Source: Methanolobus sp.
GTDB lineage: Archaea; Halobacteriota; Methanosarcinia; Methanosarcinales; Methanosarcinaceae
Reading direction: 5' to 3'
Length of the DNA: 64,000 nucleotides
Assembly: GCF_016278385.1 (NCBI RefSeq)
Contig: NZ_JADQBY010000006.1
Location: 1-64,000, forward strand
Shown here: positions 56,151 to 64,000 of the stretch, in pieces
Position numbering within the stretch: position 1 is the first letter of the stretch
Layout: every line of letters starts with the position of its first letter
The notes under the pieces: model-generated
Database searches by the model: none
Told to the model about the DNA's origin: nothing
What the model saw: the letters and a program-made list of their open reading frames with translations, nothing else
Made by a program: the position numbers and the translations under genes

Positions 56151-59100
56151 TTAGTGCTTCCTGACAAGGAAGCACACAAAAGAGATTATCAATATACTCA
56201 TCAAAGCGGAAAGTGTCGCAAGCGTGTTCTCTTCTTGCGTTTCACTTTCTGTTGAAATATTGACACCAGATTCACTTTCATCAATAGTGGAATACTGTTC
56301 ATCAGGAACAGAAAACAGTTTTTTTTCACCAGTAATTACAAACGATGAGAACCCTGATGTATATGCTTCAAAATATAGATAGTCTTCATCTGAGCCTGTT
56401 TGCACAGTTGTAAGTCCACTCCAGTCACCATCGTATCTGTTAAGCACAATAGTGTCTTCAATGATGCCACTATCCTCTATCCAGTCTCTTGCGACCTTGA
56501 AGCCTATTACTGGATCAACAATGTTGCTTTCAGTTGCATAACCTACTTTTCCAACCCAGATATTAATGTTTTTGTAAACTTCTCCGGATGGGAGTGTATC
56601 AACGAAAGTCGATTTCTCTTTCAGGACTTCTATTGTTGTAGAAATGGTTCCTGCATTTTTCAATGATTCGTAACCTACATACTGGATATCATTTCCTTCC
56701 TTCTGAAATTCAAATTTCACAGACATGTCTTTTGTCACAAAAATGGAACTGACATCCTTGAGTTCTATATTTTCAAACTCTTCACCTGTGGTGCCACCGC
56801 CCCCACCTCCTCCTCCACCCCCGCCGCTGGTGGATGCACTGCTTGTGGTGCTTTGGGTCTGTACTTTAACCGATATTGTGTAATTCTGGGTAGTTGAGTC
56901 ACCTGCATTTACTCTATAGTTTATCGGATTTGTGAAATTCTGTACCACTCCACTCTCTGGATATATACTGACTCCTGTGTGAATAATAGTTGGCACCAGT
57001 GCTGTTACGTTTGTTCCTTCCGGTACTGTCACAGTTATAGTCTTTGCATTTTCGTCAATGATCCCATCAACATCAGGTTCTGCAAATCTGAAAGCTGTAA
57101 TTGACTTATCTGCACTTGGCATCACATTGACTGTAGTTATATACTCCTGTGTTGATCCATCCTCTGCTGTAACAGTATAAGTTACCGGTTCAGTGAAATC
57201 CTGTGCTGTTCCGCTTGCCGGTGCTACACTTGTTCCTGTATATGTTATCGTTGGAGTAAGTGCTGTCACCTCTGTTCCAGATGGCACTGTTATTGCTATT
57301 GTTTTAGCTTCCTCGTTGATCACTCCGTCAGCTACAGGATCTGTAAATCCAAAAGCTGTAATTGACATTTGTGTGCTTGCCATGACGTTCACGGTAACTG
57401 TGTAGCTCTGTGTTGATCCATCCTGTGCCGTAACAGTATAAGTTACCGGTTCAGTGAAATCCTGTGCTGTTCCGCTTGCCGGTGCTACACTTGTTCCTGT
57501 ATATGTTATCGTTGGAGTAAGTGCTGTCACCTCTGTTCCGAATGGCACTGTTATTGCTATTGTTTTAGTTTCCTCATTGACCACTCCGTCAGCTACAGGA
57601 TCTGTAAATCCAAAAGCTGTGATTGCAGGTCTTACTTTGAAATTCCATGCGTAGGAGAATTGCTGTCCACTGTCTGTCTGAGCTGTTATTGATACGTTGT
57701 GTTCTCCACTTTGGTAAGAGGCAGGCGTATTGTACTGTATGGTGTATCCATCATTTATTGCCTGGGCAGTGAAAGTAACGGCGACACCGTCGATAATCAT
57801 CTGTATGGAATCCTGTTTCACACCCCCGGGGTGCACGACATCTGTGGAAACTGCTGTTGTAGTGTTCGTTGCATAGGTTTCAGAAGCAGGATACTCGTTG
57901 TTGTCACAGGTGAATGAAAATACGAGTGCAAAGTTCTGTGGTCCTTCCTGAATGTTATACCCATCAACTGTTATTGTATAGTCGCCTTCTGCCACATTAT
58001 CGAGCTCTATACCTTCCACATTGTTTATGTGATCTGCTTTACCGTTTCCATAGTATGTGCCAGAAGGACCTGAAAGGGTTAGATCGAGGTCGTTATAGAG
58101 TGTTTTGGATGAAGTTAAAGATGAAGGGTAGTCTGTCCAGACGAGTGTTGCTTTGGCAGGTTGTCCATTCTCTATATATTCGTATGTGTGTACCCATGAC
58201 TGTGAATCAGATAATGGGACATAATCATAATATGCAATGACTTCCGGATAGGCTGCAAGTACTGAGTTTCCCACATCAACACGTCCCCACCCCTGTGAGT
58301 AATCAGGTCTTCCTTCAATCTCCTGGTAAGTTCCTGTTCCATATTGCCCCGGGCTCATGTCGTATGCCCCATTGATCAGTGTTGCCTTTAGCAGTGCAGC
58401 ACTCGGGCTTTCAAGCCGTTCAATATCAGTATAGTACTCCCTCACAAGAGCTGCAGCACCAGCAATAAGTGGAGTGGCAAAACTCGTTCCACCTTCATAA
58501 GCATAGTATTGGTTAATTACTCCCCAGTTATACAAACTGTCTGCAACGATACTAGATCTTGTAGAAGCAATGAATGTTCCCGGAGCAACAAGGTCCGGTT
58601 TAATTCGTCCATCATCAGTAGGTCCTCTGCCACTGGTTGCATAGATGCCTTCTATATTATCTGCGACGTAATCTCTATTAAAAGGAAATACAGAGAGCTT
58701 GTATAAAGAATTTTTATCCGGTCTGTAATTTTCCGATGCACCTACAGAAAGAGCATTTTTAGAGGTTGCTGGTGGAGTTATTGAATTTTTGTCCATAACC
58801 CCATTTTTATTAGAATCAGTAGCTTCATTACCCACAGAAAACAGTATTAGCATATCCGGATTGTTCCAGATAAATTCGTCAACCTGCTCTGATACTGATG
58901 AATAATCACCAAGTCCGGTGGTGTAACCCCAACTATTGGTATGTATTCGGGCTTCCTGTTCGTATGCGTCTTGAAAAATGATGTTCAGGTTTTCTTTGTT
59001 AATCCCGTTCAAATTTCCGTTATCATCCATTATTGCTTCAAATACAAGGCTGGCTTCCGGGGCCATTCCGCTGTATTGTCCACCTGACATTGCTCCGTTT

Positions 59101-59954
59101 CCCATAACCAATCCTGCTACAACGGTTCCATGACCTCCATTATCTTCTGCACCATCTCCATTGTAATCTATTATTGACAGTATCCTTCCACGGATATCAG
59201 CATGCATGGAATTGTCGTTGGTCCCTGTATCAAGTCCTGTATCACACACTGCTACTATCTGTCCGTTTCCATTCAAACCAATGTCATCGTGCACACTGTT
59301 CACATTTATAATTCCAGCTGCTACATCACTGAAAAGGGCTGGTTCTGAGTTTTCTTCTAGCCAGCAGATTCCCTCAATTGCTGCAAGTTCATTTATTCTG
59401 TCAGAAGATACTGAAATACTTAGAATTGTATCTGAACTGCCAAGTATAGTTCCACCAATTGACGTGATTTCCTCTGTGATCAGTTCATTATTCGATGATT
59501 CAAAAAGAACAACCAATAAATAAACTGTAGTATCTTGTATTTCCAGATCTGCCAATTCAAATTCATATTTGTATTCCGGCAGATATTCCCCTGTCCATTG
59601 TACAAATTCAAGCGATTCAACCTGATATTTCTCAGTTGCATTCATCCTTAGCACATAAGCATTGTTCGGGATGTAATCAAAGAATTCAACTCCGATGTTT
59701 TTGATTTCATCTTTCCATTTCAGGGTGACATGTCCGTCAAATTGTACAATATAATATTTTTCAGAGTCTTCAATGGGTTCAGGTGCAGAAGATGTTTTTA
59801 TTCCTGCTATTTTTGATCTAGTCTGTTCATCTAAAATGTCTGTATCTATGTTACCTGATTTCAGGTATATTGTATTGTCATCGCTTGCTGTTACTATGAG
59901 GGAAGAAAGCAAAATCAATACGAAAGAGATAAACACAACTGTTTTTATATTCAT
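56151..59954 (-). CDS. second subtilisin-like protease with three Ig-like repeats and PGF-pre-PGF domain
   Basis: About 1267 residues from ATG 59954 (MNIKTVVFISF), a better signal peptide than the frame start at 60044. The S8 triad is in VAVCDTGLDTG, GGHGTVVAG and GGTSFATPLIAG. Between the catalytic part and the anchor lie three tandem repeats of about 87 residues (SITAFGFTDPVADG...TYTVTAQDGSTQ). The first two are nearly identical and the third is diverged. A poly-Gly linker, a PGF-pre-PGF domain and a C-terminal helix with RKH tail follow. It shares its whole layout except the repeats with the downstream protease. Confidence 0.92.
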   Translation of the reverse strand: MNIKTVVFISFVLILLSSLIVTASDDNTIYLKSGNIDTDILDEQTRSKIAGIKTSSAPEPIEDSEKYYIVQFDGHVTLKWKDEIKNIGVEFFDYIPNNAYVLRMNATEKYQVESLEFVQWTGEYLPEYKYEFELADLEIQDTTVYLLVVLFESSNNELITEEITSIGGTILGSSDTILSISVSSDRINELAAIEGICWLEENSEPALFSDVAAGIINVNSVHDDIGLNGNGQIVAVCDTGLDTGTNDNSMHADIRGRILSIIDYNGDGAEDNGGHGTVVAGLVMGNGAMSGGQYSGMAPEASLVFEAIMDDNGNLNGINKENLNIIFQDAYEQEARIHTNSWGYTTGLGDYSSVSEQVDEFIWNNPDMLILFSVGNEATDSNKNGVMDKNSITPPATSKNALSVGASENYRPDKNSLYKLSVFPFNRDYVADNIEGIYATSGRGPTDDGRIKPDLVAPGTFIASTRSSIVADSLYNWGVINQYYAYEGGTSFATPLIAGAAALVREYYTDIERLESPSAALLKATLINGAYDMSPGQYGTGTYQEIEGRPDYSQGWGRVDVGNSVLAAYPEVIAYYDYVPLSDSQSWVHTYEYIENGQPAKATLVWTDYPSSLTSSKTLYNDLDLTLSGPSGTYYGNGKADHINNVEGIELDNVAEGDYTITVDGYNIQEGPQNFALVFSFTCDNNEYPASETYATNTTTAVSTDVVHPGGVKQDSIQMIIDGVAVTFTAQAINDGYTIQYNTPASYQSGEHNVSITAQTDSGQQFSYAWNFKVRPAITAFGFTDPVADGVVNEETKTIAITVPFGTEVTALTPTITYTGTSVAPASGTAQDFTEPVTYTVTAQDGSTQSYTVTVNVMASTQMSITAFGFTDPVADGVINEEAKTIAITVPSGTEVTALTPTITYTGTSVAPASGTAQDFTEPVTYTVTAEDGSTQEYITTVNVMPSADKSITAFRFAEPDVDGIIDENAKTITVTVPEGTNVTALVPTIIHTGVSIYPESGVVQNFTNPINYRVNAGDSTTQNYTISVKVQTQSTTSSASTSGGGGGGGGGGGTTGEEFENIELKDVSSIFVTKDMSVKFEFQKEGNDIQYVGYESLKNAGTISTTIEVLKEKSTFVDTLPSGEVYKNINIWVGKVGYATESNIVDPVIGFKVARDWIEDSGIIEDTIVLNRYDGDWSGLTTVQTGSDEDYLYFEAYTSGFSSFVITGEKKLFSVPDEQYSTIDESESGVNISTESETQEENTLATLSALMSILIISFVCFLVRKH
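57130..57651. repeat. 261-bp tandem repeat inside the subtilase gene
   Basis: Two copies with a period of exactly 261 bp (87 codons; for example GTAACAGTATAAG at 57169 and 57430) differ at only a few positions. The third protein repeat, at about 56870-57129, is clearly older. The near-identity implies recent duplication or gene conversion. Confidence 0.8.
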
Positions 59955-60292
59955 GAAACTGGTTCCTGTTTTGTGTGGGTAAAAATAGAAGTATAGTTCT
60001 AGCAATGTATTCTCATCATATTCTATATAAAACAGGGCACACATTCAAAAATAAATATATTTACTAAAATTGTTATATGACATCTTTGTAGTCATCAGTA
60101 TGGAAAATCTCGATGTTAGACAAAAAAGAGAAGTGTATATGACTCTGGAAACGTGGAGTTGTAGTCTTCAGGAATTTCAAGTGCAAATTCCTGATGTTTG
60201 TAAACGCAATTTGAGTGAAATGTACCTTGACCGTATCCTCCACTCTAATTTATTAATGAGTTCTATAAGCTAAAATTCTTTAGTAATGACAG

Positions 60293-61186
60293 CTACTTTT
60301 TACTTTTTCGAGAACCTTTCAGTTTATTCATGAACATAATTTTGTATTCATTCAGTCGGGTTTCCCAATGGTATTTTCTAACTTCCTCATCCTCTACTTT
60401 TTTCTCTTTTTTAATCCAGGATGATAAATAACCATATGAATAAGGAATAAACAGATAATATGGTTTTTTACAAATCAAATTCATTGCAGTCAGAGCGAAC
60501 AATAAAGGATGCTTGTTTACATAATATGCCATAAATCCATTTGCTTTATAGCCTTTCCATAGTCCTTCAGCACTACTGGTTAATCTTGTTTGGGCAAGTA
60601 CTACATTTTTAAGTTGCTTTGTTTCCCATCCTTTAATCAAAGCCTTGGTATTCGATATTGAATCCGATGAAGGTTCACCAGTATAACCTCCTGTCTCAAA
60701 ATAACATGTTTTATTCCATATCCTTCCTGACCCTGAAGGAATTGTTTCATTCGATTTGCGCCATTCAAGCTTACCATTTATTTTTTCGTAGATTCCGCCA
60801 CTAACAATTCCAAGCTTAGGATTTGCTTTAAGTTCATTGATAAGTTTTTCGAAGTATTCCGGCTCTATTATAGAATCTGAATCTAATGATGCAATATAAT
60901 CATATTGGATGTTTTCTTTATCGCAAAGCCTGATTATATTATCAAAACCCTCTTTGTAGACATAAGCTACGTGAAAAGTAATGTCTCTGGGTTTTGGAGG
61001 GAGTTTGATACTCCTTATCCAGCTATGATCCTGCTTGAGACCTTCGATTATATCCGGCGTATTATCTGTACTACCATCATCTACAATAAGCCAAATTAAT
61101 GGTCTTATTGTCTGATTGATGACAGAATCAGCAACTGAAGGGAGGTCTACTTCTTCATTTTTAGCAGGAGTTATTAAGATATACAT
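60293..61186 (-). CDS. family-2 glycosyltransferase
   Basis: The 297-residue GT-A fold protein begins ILITPAKNEE and has VDDGSTDNTPDII and ASLDSDSIIEPEYF, the DxD metal site. EPSSDSISNTKALIKGWE and a C-terminal basic amphipathic region follow. No clear membrane helices, so it likely works at the inner face of the membrane on lipid-linked sugar. It is more AT-rich than its neighbours and stands alone, perhaps a transferred gene for surface glycan or S-layer glycosylation. Confidence 0.88.
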   Translation of the reverse strand: MYILITPAKNEEVDLPSVADSVINQTIRPLIWLIVDDGSTDNTPDIIEGLKQDHSWIRSIKLPPKPRDITFHVAYVYKEGFDNIIRLCDKENIQYDYIASLDSDSIIEPEYFEKLINELKANPKLGIVSGGIYEKINGKLEWRKSNETIPSGSGRIWNKTCYFETGGYTGEPSSDSISNTKALIKGWETKQLKNVVLAQTRLTSSAEGLWKGYKANGFMAYYVNKHPLLFALTAMNLICKKPYYLFIPYSYGYLSSWIKKEKKVEDEEVRKYHWETRLNEYKIMFMNKLKGSRKSKK

Positions 61187-61388
61187 AATTAAGCCTTCAG
61201 TTTATAATAATTAGTATAAATAATTAAGCTCCTATATTGTCTTTCAAACATTTAAGTTTATTCATTTTTATATAAAAAAAGTAAATATGGACTATATTTG
61301 TTCTTAAGTAAAATCCAATGCCTTTTGGTTCAGGCACTGGATAAAGTGGCATTTCAAAAAAGTAAAAACACCCTAAAACTTAATCATT

Positions 61389-64000
61389 TTAATTCTTCCT
61401 TCTCCAGAAACCTACGTAAATAGCTCCAAGCATTCCTAGTACAAACACGGATGCAAATATATCCGAACCGGTAAACGAAAAGCTGCTGCTTTCAGGTGCA
61501 CTGGTACTTTCCTTAGTCATCTCATAGCCTTCAACATAGTTGTCAGTAGTTGACTTCACAGCATCCTCTGCAGGTGTTTCCATATCCATTCCGGCTCCGG
61601 ACATCAGAGTCTGGTTTGATGAACCGGAACCTGATTCAGTTACTTTGAGTTCGGTTCCAGTATTACTGCTGGAACTGCTTCTGGATGAAGATGTAGAAGT
61701 TGTTTCAGTAGGGTTTGACTGTGATTCTGGTATTTTTGTAGCATCGGCAAGTTTCTTGTCATACTGATCCATCACTTCCTGATAAAGACCTGCTGCTCCC
61801 ATGTTACCCTGCACGAAATCATCAAGGAGTGGATTTCCACAGGTATGGTGGCAGCATGTCGCACCGTTCTCTGCCACAGATTCAATATACTCTTTCACAA
61901 GGTCGTTGACAACATCATCAGGCAGGTCAATGTATCCCTTGCGTACCCCTTCCAGCATCCTACCTGTAATTGATTGGTAGGCTCCGGGATTGTTTTCATT
62001 GAAGAAACTCTCCATGTCATCATTGACGTATCTGTAGTACACATTCTCCCACATCTGGTCGTCGACCAATTCCGGATTAGAGACTTCCCATCCCCAGAGA
62101 TTGTCAACGAACTCGGACATCATCCTGCCACCTGCATAACCGGAATTCATCATACCATCTATCCACTTGTCATTGAGATACCTAGAACGGATGTTCACAT
62201 TGATGTATCTGCCAAGTTCCACGATTTCAGCCTGATCAGGGTTCCTTGTATCGGAGACATACATGTCAGGTGTGCTTCCGCTAACGTATCTTGTGGCAAG
62301 GTTCAGTCCACCGAAGTACTGGAAGAAATCATCATTGTCCAGAGTGTCATACAGGTTAGATGAATCTGAATGCACAGAAGCGTCCACGTTCATCAGGTTG
62401 CCTTCAAGCAGTTCGGAACTGTCGAAGCCCCAGAGTTCGCTACCATAGGCATATCCCATCTTATCAAGATACAACTCAGCAATTTCCGACTCATTCTCCC
62501 ATGTACCACTGGATACGATAGCATTTCCAACAGCAATCTCGTAAGTTCCGTCACGGACTGCGAAGCAGCGCATGGTGGATAATGTAGTTGCCATCTCTGC
62601 TGAATATGTCTCGTTACCTGTGCTGTTCAAGAAGGATGCATAAAGGTCTGTATAGATTGCCTGTGTGCTGCTATTGACGTAGTTCGGATAGTTGCCTGGT
62701 TCTGCAAGGTTTGCCAGCTTTGAGGCTTCATCAAGCATCTTCAGCTTGTCAGGGAATGCATCACGCATACCTGCAGTGGTGTATACTATGTCAATACGTG
62801 GTCTTCCAGCAGTAGAGTTATTGTAGTTAGGAAGCAGTTCTTCTTCAGGTATCAGTTCCACACCAGTTACCTTTCCATTCCTGTCCCAGACAGGCTGGAC
62901 ACCCAGCAGATAAAGTGCTTCTGCTTCCAGTGTGCCGTGGTCCCGGATGAACTCCACACCAAACCTTGAGAATGAGACTTTATCCGGATATTCTCCGTGG
63001 TTCTGGTAATAATCATCTATGAGTTGCTGTGCAAGCATCTTTCCTAGTTTCCACGTGGCTTCGGAAGGATAGAGTTCAGGATTGACACCGTAGAAGTTTC
63101 GTCCTGTTGGCACTGCATTTGGATTCATCACAGGGTCAGTTCCCGGTCCTGCAGGAATAAATCCGGCACTAAGGGCCGATATCACACGGTCCATTTCAAT
63201 GGAACTGTCCAGCAGATTCTGCCTGCAATCAAGACCAAATTCAAGGTCGAGGTTAAGTGATTCATCAACTTCACCGTAGACCATCATCTGTGCATCAGAT
63301 GGCTTGGTTCCGTTGGTAACAATCTCCCATACAAGCTGGTCAATTTTTGTATCGTTGAAGGGAATACCAAGAGGATATTCATCAGCAGGATAATACGCTG
63401 CTGTAATGTTATCCTCAAAGTAACTTCCCATCATTGCTCTGACCATAGCTGAAAGTTCATCGGAGGCCGGGTCAGTTGAATTTGTGGAAGGAACTACTCC
63501 AAGTACGTGCATTCCATATGGTATGTTCTCGCCTTCAATATCCTCCAGATATTCATGAAGAGTATTTTTGACGAATATATCAAACTGTGACTCATTGTAC
63601 AGGTAGAGTTCAGATCCGTTAATCTTAAGGTCACTGTCTACACCTGCTTCTATCATTTCATCTATGATTTGCATCTGGTAGGCCTGCTTTGTCTGGAGTG
63701 ACATTTCAGGTCCGTAGTACTCCTGTATGAATCGTGACATGTTCTCAAGCTGGCCATAGGTTCCTGACCTTTCAAGTGTTGGAGTCAGGTGGTCAATGAT
63801 AAGCGCATTACCACGGCATTCTGCAGTAAGTCCTTCACCTACGTTTGCCATGATATATGGGTAGATGTTTGGAAGATCCTGCAATAGTAATGGTGCCCAT
63901 TCGGCAGAACGGTTCATACCGTATGCCTGTCCTGGCAGCCATTCATGCGTACCATGGGTACCAAGATGAATTATTGCATCTGCATCCCAGTCCTTATTCA
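61389..64000 (-). CDS. CobN-like chelatase subunit, membrane-anchored, 5' end outside window
   Basis: The frame is open to the window edge and begins inside IIHLGTHGTHEWLPGQAYG, a hallmark of CobN/BchH-type large chelatase subunits. GRNFYGVNPELYPSE, SFSRFGVEFIRDHG, YVSDTRNPDQAEIVELGRYI and TCCHHTCGNPLLDDFV are further family blocks. After the chelatase part comes a Ser/Thr-rich linker and one helix (SDIFASVFVLGMLGAIYVGF) with a WRRKN tail. This C-terminal anchor implies that the protein faces outside, unlike cytoplasmic CobN. It may bind or insert metal in tetrapyrroles, possibly corrinoids, at the cell surface. The C terminus is complete. Confidence 0.9.
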   Translation of the reverse strand, partial: NKDWDADAIIHLGTHGTHEWLPGQAYGMNRSAEWAPLLLQDLPNIYPYIMANVGEGLTAECRGNALIIDHLTPTLERSGTYGQLENMSRFIQEYYGPEMSLQTKQAYQMQIIDEMIEAGVDSDLKINGSELYLYNESQFDIFVKNTLHEYLEDIEGENIPYGMHVLGVVPSTNSTDPASDELSAMVRAMMGSYFEDNITAAYYPADEYPLGIPFNDTKIDQLVWEIVTNGTKPSDAQMMVYGEVDESLNLDLEFGLDCRQNLLDSSIEMDRVISALSAGFIPAGPGTDPVMNPNAVPTGRNFYGVNPELYPSEATWKLGKMLAQQLIDDYYQNHGEYPDKVSFSRFGVEFIRDHGTLEAEALYLLGVQPVWDRNGKVTGVELIPEEELLPNYNNSTAGRPRIDIVYTTAGMRDAFPDKLKMLDEASKLANLAEPGNYPNYVNSSTQAIYTDLYASFLNSTGNETYSAEMATTLSTMRCFAVRDGTYEIAVGNAIVSSGTWENESEIAELYLDKMGYAYGSELWGFDSSELLEGNLMNVDASVHSDSSNLYDTLDNDDFFQYFGGLNLATRYVSGSTPDMYVSDTRNPDQAEIVELGRYINVNIRSRYLNDKWIDGMMNSGYAGGRMMSEFVDNLWGWEVSNPELVDDQMWENVYYRYVNDDMESFFNENNPGAYQSITGRMLEGVRKGYIDLPDDVVNDLVKEYIESVAENGATCCHHTCGNPLLDDFVQGNMGAAGLYQEVMDQYDKKLADATKIPESQSNPTETTSTSSSRSSSSSNTGTELKVTESGSGSSNQTLMSGAGMDMETPAEDAVKSTTDNYVEGYEMTKESTSAPESSSFSFTGSDIFASVFVLGMLGAIYVGFWRRKN

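Noticed and set aside
57130-57651. CRISPR-like repeats
   Set aside because: The repeats are 261-bp coding tandem repeats in one gene; I saw no short regularly spaced repeats or cas genes anywhere in the window.
60070-60273. 67-codon plus-strand frame between the subtilase and glycosyltransferase genes
   Set aside because: Codon use and composition are not convincing and there is no ribosome-binding site; it could be a remnant, but I see nothing to support it.

Overview
The window is a piece of a euryarchaeal chromosome, most likely a methylotrophic methanogen of the Methanosarcinales (a Methanolobus, Methanococcoides or Methanohalophilus-type genome). The archaeal markers are direct: split RNA polymerase genes rpoB2/rpoB1/rpoA1/rpoA2, aEF-2 and aEF-1A, eL30, KEOPS Kae1 and Bud32, archaeal CoA enzymes (pantoate kinase, phosphopantothenate synthetase), an archaellin, an intron-containing tRNA and TATA-box promoters. 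MtaC-like corrinoid and MtaA-like methyltransferase genes, a CobN-like surface protein and PGF-pre-PGF proteases point to a methylotrophic methanogen. The genus is inference.

Layout. 1-4.25 kb is an accessory, decaying region: two PD-(D/E)XK nuclease-like genes (one truncated), a MITE-like inverted repeat, a frameshifted recombinase remnant, tRNA-Arg(CCG) with a 20-nt intron, and an integrase gene flanked by two related tRNA 5'-end sequences. 4.3-9.8 kb is a sulfur/cofactor block: tRNA-Cys, a MoaD/ThiS carrier, a Cys-rich HTH regulator with sufS and fdhD, divergent moeB-moaE, and nadA. Six copies of a palindrome around CACAATTGTG sit at the promoters of this block, two pairs of them directly behind a TATA box, suggesting one local regulon. 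moeB also has a long leader with three consecutive hairpins.

9.9-15 kb is a corrinoid/signalling cassette: MtaC-like corrinoid protein, a UroD/MtaA-family protein that has lost the usual zinc cysteines, a soluble histidine kinase whose N-terminal domain resembles DUF1638, and a MASE3 membrane histidine kinase broken by a one-base frameshift. 15-16.6 kb holds a sulfide:quinone-reductase-like flavoprotein with its DUF1641 partner. 16.8-30.4 kb is the conserved archaeal transcription/translation operon (tRNA-Lys, rpoH, rpoB2, rpoB1, rpoA1, rpoA2, eL30, nusA, uS12, uS7, EF-2, EF-1A, uS10), all on the minus strand and closed by strong hairpins.

30.7-37.9 kb is a minus-strand run that joins CoA synthesis (coaBC, pantoate kinase, phosphopantothenate synthetase) to S-adenosylhomocysteine and deoxyadenosine salvage (dadD, ahcY), with an SPFH membrane protein and an HD hydrolase between them. 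38-44.3 kb is mostly lipoproteins and envelope proteins. 44.5-49 kb has a Vms1/eRF1-like peptidyl-tRNA hydrolase, an unknown coiled-coil protein and RlmE, followed by DUF211, PHP and cyclase-family genes. 49-64 kb has an orphan archaellin, a pilin-like protein, the rdgB-bud32-kae1 operon, two paralogous cell-surface subtilases, a glycosyltransferase, and the 3' part of a membrane-anchored CobN homologue that runs off the window.

The strongest candidates for something undescribed are the corrinoid protein/UroD/DUF1638-kinase cassette and the CACAATTGTG regulon that appears to place tRNA-Cys, cysteine desulfurase, molybdopterin genes and nadA under one regulator.
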